The notes under the pieces are model-generated. The model was not told where the DNA came from and made no database searches. It saw only the letters and a program-made list of their open reading frames with translations. Shown here one piece after another: positions 1 to 8,490 of a DNA stretch of 64,000 nucleotides. Origin of the DNA: Pontibacter chinhatensis (GTDB taxonomy: Bacteria; Bacteroidota; Bacteroidia; Cytophagales; Hymenobacteraceae); the NCBI RefSeq assembly GCF_900113285.1, contig NZ_FOOT01000002.1:248001-312000 (forward strand), given 5' to 3'. The translations under genes were made by a program, and so were the position numbers. Every line of letters starts with the position of its first letter. The first letter of the stretch is position 1.

Positions 1-2
1 TG

Positions 3-602
3 CCCGGCAATGCGTGGTTCTACCGCTTCGTACCGAAAGGGTATACTCGGCCAGTAGAGGAAAAGCCTTACAAGATCACCGACATCTACGACGACTTCGA
101 CACGAACGGGAATGTAGTATGGAAAACCGAGAACCTGCTGCTCAACGAGAGCTACGACAACCCGGCTCCGTTCCCGATAAACGAGTCTGCTAAGGTAGCC
201 ATGTATGTGAAGCAGGCAGGCCAGCAATATGAGTTCGCCAACATGTTCACCGACTTCGAGCATAAGCTGGATCTGCGCGAGCGCCATGTGTTCAAGATAA
301 AGGTGTTCATCCCGGGCTACAATGACTTTGAGACGGCCGATGGAGAAACATGGGCTAACCCGCGCCTGCTCAAGCAGGTTTCCATCAAGCTGCAGGATGG
401 CACATCCTCGCAACCCTGGGCAAACCAGGTGGAGATAAAGCAGCAAGTGGACAAGCTGAATGAATGGGTAGAGCTGACCTTTGACTTCGGCGCCGCCGAA
501 ACCATCAACAGAAAAGACCTGGATAGAATTGTGATACAGGCAGGCGGTGAGGGCAACTTTATCCCTGGCATCTTCTTCCTGGACGATTTCAGGCTGGAGT
601 AA
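3..602 (+). CDS. C-terminal part of a probable surface glycan-binding protein (5' end outside window)
   Basis: The reading frame is open from the first bases of the window, so this is the end of a longer protein; an ATG at 201 is internal. The visible ~199 residues look like a beta-sandwich carbohydrate-binding-type domain: many aromatics, alternating strand-like hydrophobics, and the ending FFLDDFRLE, a usual terminal strand of jelly-roll carbohydrate-binding modules. A GH16 beta-glucanase lipoprotein follows on the same strand 91 bases later, so a role as the SusE/SGBP-position glycan-binding protein of a beta-glucan utilisation locus is inferred. No catalytic motif is visible. The family could not be named from this fragment alone. 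Confidence 0.6.
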   Translation, partial: PGNAWFYRFVPKGYTRPVEEKPYKITDIYDDFDTNGNVVWKTENLLLNESYDNPAPFPINESAKVAMYVKQAGQQYEFANMFTDFEHKLDLRERHVFKIKVFIPGYNDFETADGETWANPRLLKQVSIKLQDGTSSQPWANQVEIKQQVDKLNEWVELTFDFGAAETINRKDLDRIVIQAGGEGNFIPGIFFLDDFRLE

Positions 603-693
603 GCCTTTAAAAGAAGTATGGTCTGGCCGACATCCGGGCCATACTTTCATCTCAAAGTATAAAGTTGAATTGCAGGGAGACTATCGCTATGTC

Positions 694-1590
694 ATGCCTG
701 CTAGAAAGCCATCATACTATATGTTATTGCTAGGACTAAAACAGATGCTGCTAGCCCTGATTGCCTGCGGCACGGTGTTCTCTTATGCGGCCTGTAGCCA
801 GAAAGACGAACCCAAACCCTATATAGCCACTCCTACGGCCCCGGTCGACAAAAACTGGAAATTCGAGACCACCCCTGTTTGGGCGGATGAGTTCGATTAC
901 ACTGGCGCACCAGACCCCAAGAAATGGGGCTACGATACAGGCGGCCATGGCTGGGGCAACAACGAGTTGCAGTATTACACTGATAAGGCGTCCAATGCCA
1001 GCGTGGCCAACGGCATACTTACCATCACTGCCCGCAAAGAGAACGAGGGCGGCATGGAGTATACTTCGGCCAGGCTTGTCACTAAAAACAAAGGAGACTT
1101 TTTGTATGGCAGAATCGAGGTGCGGGCAAAACTGCCGACCGGAAAAGGCACCTGGCCGGCTATCTGGATGCTCCCGACCGACTGGGCCTACGGAGGCTGG
1201 CCAAAATCCGGTGAGATAGACATTATGGAGCACGTGGGCTATGACCAGAACAACGTGCACATCACAGTGCATACCGAGGACTATAACCACGGCAAAGGCA
1301 CCCAGAAAGGCAAAAGCAAAATAGTGCCTACCGCCAGCACCGCCTTCCACAATTACCGCGTGGACTGGACCCCCTACTCTATCAGGGGCTTCATTGACGA
1401 CGAAAAAGTGTTTGAGTTTATCAACGAGGGCAAAGGCTTTGCCTCCTGGCCATTCGATAAGCGCTTTCACCTGCTGCTCAACATCGCGGTTGGTGGCAAC
1501 TGGGGAGGCGCTCAAGGCGTCGACCCTACCGTTTACCCGCAAAGTATGGAAGTGGATTATGTTCGCGTCTACAAACTGATTGAAGGATAA
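694..1590 (+). CDS. GH16 family beta-glucanase (laminarinase-type) lipoprotein
   Basis: Endo-acting glycoside hydrolase of family 16, expected to cut beta-1,3 (or mixed 1,3/1,4) glucans. The family active site ExDxxE is present as GEIDIMEH; with the start at 694 the nucleophile is E174, the middle Asp D176 and the acid/base E179 (coded at 1210-1230). The N-terminus has a hydrophobic stretch ending in SYAAC, a lipobox, so the enzyme is probably anchored in the outer or inner membrane. The frame is open to 547, but that start lies inside the preceding gene; ATG 694 (or 721) gives a proper signal peptide. The C-terminus DYVRVYKL is the usual last strand of the family. It follows a glycan-binding protein and faces a sensor-regulator, which fits a small polysaccharide utilisation locus. 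Confidence 0.9.
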   Translation: MPARKPSYYMLLLGLKQMLLALIACGTVFSYAACSQKDEPKPYIATPTAPVDKNWKFETTPVWADEFDYTGAPDPKKWGYDTGGHGWGNNELQYYTDKASNASVANGILTITARKENEGGMEYTSARLVTKNKGDFLYGRIEVRAKLPTGKGTWPAIWMLPTDWAYGGWPKSGEIDIMEHVGYDQNNVHITVHTEDYNHGKGTQKGKSKIVPTASTAFHNYRVDWTPYSIRGFIDDEKVFEFINEGKGFASWPFDKRFHLLLNIAVGGNWGGAQGVDPTVYPQSMEVDYVRVYKLIEG

Positions 1591-1679
1591 GGCACAGCGC
1601 TTACTATACAGCAGGCCATTGAGTATTTACCTCTGAGCCCGCTTATACTTTCTTAAAAGGTGAATTTTTAGACAAAGCG

Positions 1680-1712
1680 AAAGGCCCGGTAACTTAGCCG
1701 GGCCTTTTTTAT
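1680..1712. terminator. Rho-independent terminator between convergent genes
   Basis: Inverted repeat AAAGGCCCGG / CCGGGCCTTT with a short loop followed by a T run on the plus strand; the A run on the other side lets it serve the minus-strand regulator as well. Confidence 0.85.
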
Positions 1713-1715
1713 AGG

Positions 1716-4649
1716 TTAATACTTAAGTATAAACTCGGTGAGGTTTACCTCCTGCTCCAGGTTCAGCTTCTTCCGCAGCCGGTAGCGGCTGGTTTCCACG
1801 CCTCTTAGCGACAGGTTCAGCAGCGAGGCGATTTCCTTGCTTGTCAGGTTCATGCGCAGGTACGCACAGAGCTTAATGTCCCGGTGGGTGAGGTCAGGGA
1901 AGTCGTGGCGCAGCCGCTTGAGAAAGCCCTGGTGCAGCTGGTTGAAGTGCAGCTCAAACTGGTCCCAGTTGTTCTCTACCTTAATGTCTTCTTCCACGGA
2001 ACGTAGCACTTTGCGCAGCTGGTGCAGCGCCTGCCTGTCCTCTACCTGCTCCATCACCGTCTGCAGCTGCCCCCGCACCTTGTCTATCGTCTCCAGGCTT
2101 TGCATCACGTGCATGGCCGAAGAAGCCAGCTCCTTGCTCTTGTGCTCCAGCTCGCTCTCCAGTTTTTCGTTATTCAGCCGGATAACCTCTTTCTCAGCTT
2201 TGAGCACCTCTTCTATGTAGGCGGCCTCTTTCAGGCGGAGGGCTTTCTCCTGCTCCTCCCGCAACTGCCCCTGCTGCAGGCGCACCCGGCGGTCTATCAA
2301 CCGCTTCAATAACCAGATGGCCAGCAGGCCTAACAAAAAGTACACAGCTTTGGCCCAATAGGTGCTGTACCAGGCCGGTAGAATGGTAAAAGTAAAGGCA
2401 GTTTCCCCGCTCTCATGGCCATACACATCGCGGGCTTTTACTTTAAAAGTATAAGTCCCCTCCGGCAGGTTGGTATACTCTTTTTGCTTGGATGTCCCCC
2501 AACCGGACCAGTTTCGGTCGAAGCCCTCCAGCATGAACTGGTACTGCACGTGGTCATTGTCCAGGAAGGTAACGCCACTGTAGGTAAACTTTACCGAATT
2601 GAAAGTATAAGGGAGCTCCGGCCTTAGCCCGGCTGGTTGGCTGATGGACAACTGCCCCTGGTGCAGGAAATCCCCACCTGAGATGAGCGAATCGGTGGCC
2701 CCGTCCGTGGCGCTTACCTGCCTTATCAAGGTATGGAAAGTATGGTCTGTACTTTCAGTTTGCCGGAAAGTGGGATGGTAGTGCACAAAACCTTCGTCGG
2801 TACCGATTAGCATATTGGCCCGGTCGTAGTGCGCGATATGCTCAAAGCCTCCTACCAGCTTGTCATATAGCTTGTTAAAGATGTTCTTCTCTACCTCAAA
2901 GCTGCCGTTTGCCTTTTTCTTCAGCACCCCTACCTCTTTCCCGGCTGAGAACCATATATGCCCGTCTGAATCCTCTACCAGCTTCCGGATGTGCACATCA
3001 GGCGCAAACAGCTTGCTGAACACCGGGTGATCCTCAAACTTGTCTGTGCGCTTGTTGTAGGTAAATACGCCCCGTTCCCCAGTAAACACCAACTCACCGT
3101 TAATCTTAAACACGTTGATGAAGATGTTGGAAGGGAAGCCGCTTGCCTGCCCGTAAAAATCCACCCTGGCCGCCCTGCTCAGGTCGTCGGAGAGCTTTAA
3201 CCTGTAGATTCCTTTGTAGCCGTGGGCAATCCAGATGTTTCCGGCTTCATCCTCCTCCATCACCCGGGAAGACTCACTGAAACCCTCAATGGTGCGTACG
3301 AATTTCAGGTTATCCCCCTCGAATTTATAGAGCAGCAAGCCATTGTAGGTACCGCACAGCAGGTAATCGGGGTGGGCTTTTAAGGGAAGGAACAGCCAGG
3401 CGCCGCGGTGATCGGACAACCGTTCGGCAACACCATTTTTTACCTGGTAAGGCCCTTCGTGGTGAGCGAGCAGCAGCCTGTTGCGTATTTTCTGGAGGTT
3501 GTATACTTGCCCCTGCGTATGCTCTACCAGCCGGAAAGGGGCCGGCTGAATTGGGTTTTCGCTGTTAGACCACTGCTTAAAGTATAACCCGTCGCTGGTG
3601 CCCAAGTATACTTTGCCGCTGTCGAGCAGCGACGTGTAGGCGGTACCCGGCAGCCCGCTATAGGCATTGAAATGGGTGAAGGCCGAGTTCGTTTCCACAT
3701 AGCTGATGCCGTTGTTGAGCCCCAGCCACAGGTTTCCCGCGTCGTCCTCGTAAATGCTGCGGACGGCGTTGTTCTGCAGCCCCTTCTCGATGTTGAGGTG
3801 CTGCCGCGGCGTGCCATCTTTATCGGTGAGCAGCAGGCCGTTGTGCGCCGTACCAAACGCCAACCCGTTGGAAAAGGACATCACAGTGTTTATCCGGGCC
3901 TCCTCCAGAAAAGGGCTCACAGGTAATTTCCATGCTGTGAAGTGGTTATAGCCATCGTAGGCGAAGAGCTTGCCTTGGTTGGTTACCAGCAGCATGCCAG
4001 CCTTGTGGTGCGGCAGAATGCCCGTGATGGTGTAGCCCTTGAGCACATCGCTGTTGGGAATGAGGGTCATTTTACCGGCGCTTATCTCGTAGAGCCCCTT
4101 TTCCGGCACCGGCACATACAGCGTGTTGCGGACATAGAAGGGAAAACCCCAAGGCAGCTCCGGCAGCCGGTATACATCAAACTTGTTGTTGCGGAGCAGG
4201 TAGATGGCCTGGACGGTGCAAAAGTACACGCCATCGCTCGTAACGTAGGTTTTCCAGACATCGTCAAACGAGCGGTCTGCTTCCGGAATCTGGTCCTTTA
4301 GCGACACAAACTCCATAAGCCCTTGGCGGTTGGGGCTTAGGTAGCCGAAATCGTTCTGCCCACCTACATAAATGGTGCCGTCCTTGCCAATAGCCAGGGA
4401 GCGGGCGATGGTGCGGTTAGGAAGTATAATGACGCGCCAGTTGTTGCCATCGTACTCCAGCACCCCGTAGTTGTTGCCGAAGTACATTACCCCGCGGTGG
4501 TCCTGCACCGCTGCCCAGTTCTGGGCCGAGGCATTGTACTCCTTCTGCCCGTAGTTCCGGATAAAAGGAATTCCCTCGTCCTTTACCTGGGCTTTTAGAT
4601 TAGCATGACCAATAAGTATACTGAGCAATAATAAAAGGAGCCTTTTCAC
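1716..4649 (-). CDS. Membrane-bound sensor-regulator: beta-propeller, Y_Y_Y domain, one TM helix, LuxR-type HTH
   Basis: A 977-residue one-component regulator. It starts at a GTG with a signal peptide (MKRLLLLLLSILIGHANLKA). Residues ~25-640 carry two-component-regulator propeller repeats (for example DDVWKTYVTSDGVYF, EDDAGNLWLGLNNGI, EDSDGHIWFSAG). Residues ~680-760 form the triple-tyrosine (Y_Y_Y) domain, followed by one membrane helix (AVYFLLGLLAIWLL). After it come a charged coiled coil and a C-terminal LuxR/GerE-type helix-turn-helix (LTSKEIASLLNLSLRGVETSRYRL). No histidine kinase or receiver domain is seen, so this is not a classical hybrid sensor: the periplasmic propeller would signal straight to a cytoplasmic DNA-binding domain. 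It faces the GH16 gene across a shared terminator; control of that glucan locus is an inference from position. Confidence 0.88.
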   Translation of the reverse strand: MKRLLLLLLSILIGHANLKAQVKDEGIPFIRNYGQKEYNASAQNWAAVQDHRGVMYFGNNYGVLEYDGNNWRVIILPNRTIARSLAIGKDGTIYVGGQNDFGYLSPNRQGLMEFVSLKDQIPEADRSFDDVWKTYVTSDGVYFCTVQAIYLLRNNKFDVYRLPELPWGFPFYVRNTLYVPVPEKGLYEISAGKMTLIPNSDVLKGYTITGILPHHKAGMLLVTNQGKLFAYDGYNHFTAWKLPVSPFLEEARINTVMSFSNGLAFGTAHNGLLLTDKDGTPRQHLNIEKGLQNNAVRSIYEDDAGNLWLGLNNGISYVETNSAFTHFNAYSGLPGTAYTSLLDSGKVYLGTSDGLYFKQWSNSENPIQPAPFRLVEHTQGQVYNLQKIRNRLLLAHHEGPYQVKNGVAERLSDHRGAWLFLPLKAHPDYLLCGTYNGLLLYKFEGDNLKFVRTIEGFSESSRVMEEDEAGNIWIAHGYKGIYRLKLSDDLSRAARVDFYGQASGFPSNIFINVFKINGELVFTGERGVFTYNKRTDKFEDHPVFSKLFAPDVHIRKLVEDSDGHIWFSAGKEVGVLKKKANGSFEVEKNIFNKLYDKLVGGFEHIAHYDRANMLIGTDEGFVHYHPTFRQTESTDHTFHTLIRQVSATDGATDSLISGGDFLHQGQLSISQPAGLRPELPYTFNSVKFTYSGVTFLDNDHVQYQFMLEGFDRNWSGWGTSKQKEYTNLPEGTYTFKVKARDVYGHESGETAFTFTILPAWYSTYWAKAVYFLLGLLAIWLLKRLIDRRVRLQQGQLREEQEKALRLKEAAYIEEVLKAEKEVIRLNNEKLESELEHKSKELASSAMHVMQSLETIDKVRGQLQTVMEQVEDRQALHQLRKVLRSVEEDIKVENNWDQFELHFNQLHQGFLKRLRHDFPDLTHRDIKLCAYLRMNLTSKEIASLLNLSLRGVETSRYRLRKKLNLEQEVNLTEFILKY

Positions 4650-4800
4650 GGATTTTCCACCAGCTTATACTATAGAAGATAAGCAATATACAAAAAAGGG
4701 CTTTCTCTGCAAGTATGGCCGTGCGCTTTTGGCCAAGCACAGTAGGGCTCCGCTCCTGCTTTTACTTTCAGTGAGCTTGAAGTATGATGGAAGTATGGAT

Positions 4801-6081
4801 TTAGTAGTTCCAGGGGTAGAGATCGGGTTCTTTGGCGCCACGGCTCTTCATGCGCAGCGGGTGCACGGCCTCTGTCTCCTCAAAGTATAAAAAGGCATCG
4901 TAGCGCTCCGGGATGATGGTGGGCACGTAATTTCCGAACACTTCAAATTTGGGGTCATACACCACCCCAATGGCCCTGTGTCCCATGTGTTCCTGCACCT
5001 CGGGCACATGCTTCAGGTCTTTGGAAAGGATGATTTTGTCTTCGGTGCTGATGTTATGCAGCAGCTCCTCCCAGCTTCCGCTGGCGGCAGGCGGCACATC
5101 CATTTTCTGCATGGGCGCTCCCCACGCTTTGCTGGCTACCACACTGCCCTGGTAGGTACCAAAACCCACCAGGCGCACGTTGGCGCGGCCATACTTTTCA
5201 CGGGCCAGCTGGCCGATGTTGAACATGCCGTTATCTACCATATCCGTGTAGCGGGCGTCGCCGATGTGGGTATTGTGCTCCCACACAATAGCTTTAGAGT
5301 TGGGTCCGTGAAATTCAAGCAGACGGTCCAGGGTTTCCATCATGTGGCTGTCGCGCACGTTCCAGGAGGTGGCGCTGCCCCCTATCATGGCCCGGTAGTA
5401 CTTCTCGGCGTTGGCGGCCACCAGCGCATTTTGCTTTGTGTTGAAGTCCTGCTCCGGATCCTGGCCGAAGCTGCGCTGCTGCTGTATTTTCTGCAGCATC
5501 TCGATGACCTCCCGCTCACAGTCGGTGGGCACGAAGGCTGTGGCACGGGCATAGGATTGCGGGTCGCGGTTAAAGGGCTCAAAGCAGCTGATGGCCTGCC
5601 GGGCCGCCTCTGCCGCCTGCCCGTCATTGTTCTCCAGGTAGCGCACGATCTGCTCCAGGCTCTCCCACAGGCTGTACACGTCCAGCCCATAAAAGCCGGC
5701 CTTATCGCCCTGCTTGCGCTGGTTGTTGTACTCGCGCAGCCACTCCACCAGCGCCGCCACCTCCCAGTTGGCCCACATCCAGGTGGGCCAGCGGCGGTAT
5801 ACTTCCAGCACATCAGCGATCTTGCTCCCGGCATGGGGGTAGCCCTTCACGAAGCGGTTCACCGCATAGCACTCCGGCCAGTCGCCCTCCACGGCTATAA
5901 AGTTAAAGCCCTTGTCCTGGATTAGCCGCCGCGAGATGGCCGTGCGCCAGGTATAATACTCCGAGGTGCCATGCGAGGCCTCCCCCAGCATCACCACCCG
6001 GGCATCGCCGATCTCCTGCAGTAACACATCCAGGTCTTTCTCTTTTGTAAGCGCTGTATAGTGAAAAGGTCTTTGTCCCAT
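4801..6081 (-). CDS. Erythromycin esterase family protein
   Basis: A 426-residue member of the erythromycin-esterase-like family (EreA/EreB fold). Family signatures are visible: VMLGEASHGTSEYY near residue 31, AVEGDWPECYAVNRF near residue 64, WEHNTHIGDAR near residue 265 and VGFGTYQGSVVA near residue 306. The family uses paired Glu/His residues (GEASHG and EHNTHIGD here) to open macrolactone rings in the resistance enzymes; most chromosomal members in environmental Bacteroidota have no known substrate, so drug resistance should not be assumed. No signal peptide is seen. It appears monocistronic; 151 bases separate it from the upstream-lying regulator gene. Confidence 0.85.
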   Translation of the reverse strand: MGQRPFHYTALTKEKDLDVLLQEIGDARVVMLGEASHGTSEYYTWRTAISRRLIQDKGFNFIAVEGDWPECYAVNRFVKGYPHAGSKIADVLEVYRRWPTWMWANWEVAALVEWLREYNNQRKQGDKAGFYGLDVYSLWESLEQIVRYLENNDGQAAEAARQAISCFEPFNRDPQSYARATAFVPTDCEREVIEMLQKIQQQRSFGQDPEQDFNTKQNALVAANAEKYYRAMIGGSATSWNVRDSHMMETLDRLLEFHGPNSKAIVWEHNTHIGDARYTDMVDNGMFNIGQLAREKYGRANVRLVGFGTYQGSVVASKAWGAPMQKMDVPPAASGSWEELLHNISTEDKIILSKDLKHVPEVQEHMGHRAIGVVYDPKFEVFGNYVPTIIPERYDAFLYFEETEAVHPLRMKSRGAKEPDLYPWNY

Positions 6082-6172
6082 AGCCGTGGCGCGAAGTGTA
6101 AAGTATAAAGTACGCTACATCAAATATTGGTGTATTGTACTACCCTCTGCCTCTTAATGTTCCATAAAATGG

Positions 6173-6207
6173 AGCACCCGCCCTGCCCTTGTGGCAAAGC
6201 GGGTGCT
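6173..6207 (-). terminator. Hairpin downstream of the DUF4197 gene
   Basis: Inverted repeat AGCACCCGC / GCGGGTGCT with a 17-base loop, 29 bases after the stop of the minus-strand gene. The T run after it is weak, so termination is plausible but not certain. Confidence 0.5.
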
Positions 6208-6235
6208 GCTATGGGCCCGGCGCGGCCGGATGTGG

Positions 6236-6958
6236 CTAGTCCTGCTGGGAAAATACCCTGCGCAGTAGCTCTGTGGTGCGGGCCACCGGGTTTTCGCGGA
6301 TCTTCAGCTCCTCCTCCGCCACCAGGGTAAACAGGCCGTCGATGGCTTTCTGGGTGGCGTAGTCGTCCAGGTCGGGGTTTACCTTTTGCACCAGCGGAAT
6401 CTTGTTGTACTGCGTTACCAGGTCGGCATAGTACTTCGTGGCGTTCGTTTTCTCCAGCGATTTAACCATGATTGGGTTAAAGGCGTCGTAGAGCTGCTGC
6501 GAGGTGGTGCGCTTGAGGTAGTTGGTGGCCGCATCCTTCTCCCCTTTCAGGATGGCCCAGGCATCCTGTATGGTCATCTGCTTGATGGCGCTCACAAAGA
6601 TAGGCACCGCGCTTTTGGCCGCGTCCTCGGCCCCACGGTTCAGGGTAAGGATAAACTTGTCCACCTGGCCACCGAGCCCTACCTGGCGCAGGGTGTTCTC
6701 CACGCGCCTCACATCCTCCGGGAAGGGAATCCGGATAAGCGAGTTGCCATAAAAGCCATCGGTCTGGGAAGCCTTGCCCGCGCCGTTGGAGATACCCACC
6801 TCCAGGGCCTGCTTCAGTCCGGCCGCCACCTCGGTTTGGGTAACAGGCACGCCGGTGCCGGCCAGTACCCCGTCCATGGTGCGCTGCAGGTCAGTAACGG
6901 TGCAGGCCGAGGCGCCCAGTGCCACGGCCAGGGCAGAAGTATAAATCAGCTTCTTCAT
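6236..6958 (-). CDS. DUF4197 family lipoprotein
   Basis: A 240-residue exported protein. The N-terminus (MKKLIYTSALAVALGASAC) is a lipoprotein signal with the lipidated Cys at position 19. The rest matches the DUF4197 family, including GLKQALEVGISNGA, NSLIRIPFPEDVRRVENTLRQVGLG and DYATQKAIDGLFTLVAEEELKIRENP. The function of the family is not known; members are found in many Gram-negative bacteria. The gene diverges from cinA with 146 bases between starts. Confidence 0.85.
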   Translation of the reverse strand: MKKLIYTSALAVALGASACTVTDLQRTMDGVLAGTGVPVTQTEVAAGLKQALEVGISNGAGKASQTDGFYGNSLIRIPFPEDVRRVENTLRQVGLGGQVDKFILTLNRGAEDAAKSAVPIFVSAIKQMTIQDAWAILKGEKDAATNYLKRTTSQQLYDAFNPIMVKSLEKTNATKYYADLVTQYNKIPLVQKVNPDLDDYATQKAIDGLFTLVAEEELKIRENPVARTTELLRRVFSQQD

Positions 6959-7104
6959 GTATGGTTTTGTAATGATTTCTTCTCTGTGAAAACTATAACG
7001 TATGGCCCCGTAAAGTTAGGCGCGGCAATGTATGCAATCTGCCGCAACATCTTTACCTTTATCCGGTTTAAAAAGCCTACACATAAATCAGACCACAAAT
7101 ATAC

Positions 7105-8364
7105 ATGAAAGCAGTTACTGCTGAGATAATCACGATTGGCGATGAGATCCTCTACGGCCAGATCGTGGACACCAACTCTGCCTGGATGGGCGCAGAGCTG
7201 GCTAAAATCGGGGTGAGGGTGAAGCAGATAACCTCCATCTCGGATGATGCAAATCATATCACCCAGGCCCTGGATGAGGCCAGAACCCGCGCCGACATTA
7301 TCCTGATGACCGGCGGCCTGGGCCCCACCAAGGACGACCTGACCAAGCAGGTGCTGACCGGCTACTTCCATACCTCGCTCAAGCTGCACGAGCCCTCGCT
7401 GGCCCACCTCGCCGAGCTCTTCCGGGGCCGCGGCAAGGAGCTGACCGACCTTAACCGCGAGCAGGCCTACCTGCCCGAAGGCTGCACCCCGGTAACCAAC
7501 GCCCTGGGCACGGCGCCGGGCATGTGGTTTGAGCAGGACGGGAAGGTGTTCGTGTCGATGCCGGGCGTCCCCTTCGAGATGAAGCGCATGATGACCGACA
7601 TGGTGCTGCCGCAGCTGAAAGCTTACTTCAAGACCCCGCACATCCTCCACAAGGTCGTGCAGACCATCGGCCTGCCCGAGTCGCTGCTCTCAGAGCGCCT
7701 GGAAACCTGGGAAACGAGCCTGCCCGGGCACCTGAAACTGGCCTACCTGCCCCATCTGAATGGTGTGCGTCTCCGCCTGACCGGGCAAGGCACGGACGAG
7801 GCCATACTGGAAAAGGAAATGCAGGAGCAGGTGGAAAAACTTCCCGCAATTCTCGGCAAGCATATTTTCGCTTACGGCGAGGTGACGCTGGAGGAAGCCA
7901 TTGGCCTGCTGCTGACCGAGCGCGGTCTGACGGTGGCCACCGCCGAGAGCTGCACCGGGGGCCTGCTGGCGCACAAGCTGACAAGTATAGCCGGCAGTTC
8001 GGCCTACTTTATCGGCAGCGTGATCGCCTACCACAACGAGGTGAAAATACAGGAGCTGCACGTGGCGCCTGAAACCCTGCAACAGCATGGCGCCGTAAGC
8101 GAGGCTACTGTGCGCGCTATGGCCGAGAACGTGCGCCTGAAGTTCGACACTGACATTGGCCTGGCCACCAGCGGCATTGCCGGCCCCGATGGCGGCACAC
8201 CCGACAAACCGGTGGGCACCATCTGGATAGCCTATGCCGACAAGTATAAAACGGTGGCTAAACTGCTCAACTACAACAAAGGCCGGCTGCTCAATATCGA
8301 GTATACTGCCATGGCTGTGCTGAACCTGCTGCGGCAAAGTTTGGAGCCAACGGTTGAGGAATAG
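7105..8364 (+). CDS. cinA: CinA: molybdopterin-binding-like domain plus nicotinamide-nucleotide amidase domain
   Basis: A 419-residue full-length CinA. The N-terminal half is the MoCF/COG1058 domain (EIITIGDEILYGQIVDTNS at the start; MTGGLGPTKDDLTK near residue 70), which in the family hydrolyses ADP-ribose type pyrophosphates. The C-terminal half is the PncC amidase domain (VATAESCTGGLLAHKL near residue 278; TSGIAGPDGGT near residue 353), which deamidates nicotinamide mononucleotide in pyridine-nucleotide recycling. In some naturally competent bacteria cinA is induced with competence, but it is widespread in non-competent species. A second, stand-alone amidase domain protein lies at 50793-51284. 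The promoter of the next gene overlaps the last codons. Confidence 0.93.
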   Translation: MKAVTAEIITIGDEILYGQIVDTNSAWMGAELAKIGVRVKQITSISDDANHITQALDEARTRADIILMTGGLGPTKDDLTKQVLTGYFHTSLKLHEPSLAHLAELFRGRGKELTDLNREQAYLPEGCTPVTNALGTAPGMWFEQDGKVFVSMPGVPFEMKRMMTDMVLPQLKAYFKTPHILHKVVQTIGLPESLLSERLETWETSLPGHLKLAYLPHLNGVRLRLTGQGTDEAILEKEMQEQVEKLPAILGKHIFAYGEVTLEEAIGLLLTERGLTVATAESCTGGLLAHKLTSIAGSSAYFIGSVIAYHNEVKIQELHVAPETLQQHGAVSEATVRAMAENVRLKFDTDIGLATSGIAGPDGGTPDKPVGTIWIAYADKYKTVAKLLNYNKGRLLNIEYTAMAVLNLLRQSLEPTVEE

Positions 8365-8383
8365 CCTAAAATATTTAACTTTG
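8353..8383 (+). promoter_or_regulatory. Bacteroidota-type promoter for the E2 gene
   Basis: TTG (8354-8356), a 19-base spacer and TAACTTTG (8376-8383) match the Bacteroidota consensus TTG-N19-TAnnTTTG exactly. The -33 element is inside the last codons of cinA; transcription would start near 8390, giving a leader of about 100 bases. Confidence 0.65.
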
Positions 8384-8490
8384 TCTGGATTTTAAGTCGA
8401 TAGGGCCTTGGAGGGGTTAGTACTCACTCTCCTTTTCACCGGCCTCCGTGTAAACCCTGAATTAAAAACGATCAACGAAGAACGACATAT

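Noticed and set aside
547-693. Longer N-terminus for the GH16 gene starting at 547
   Set aside because: It would overlap the end of the preceding gene and place the signal peptide 60 residues inside.
4978-5925. 315-codon frame antisense to the erythromycin-esterase family gene
   Set aside because: No domain; the opposite strand has all family motifs.
4801-6081. Macrolide resistance gene
   Set aside because: Family membership alone does not show resistance; many chromosomal members act on other substrates and no mobile element surrounds it.
7096-7103. Minus-strand TATATTTG as promoter of the DUF4197 gene
   Set aside because: No -33 element at the right distance and it overlaps the start codon region of cinA; left unassigned.
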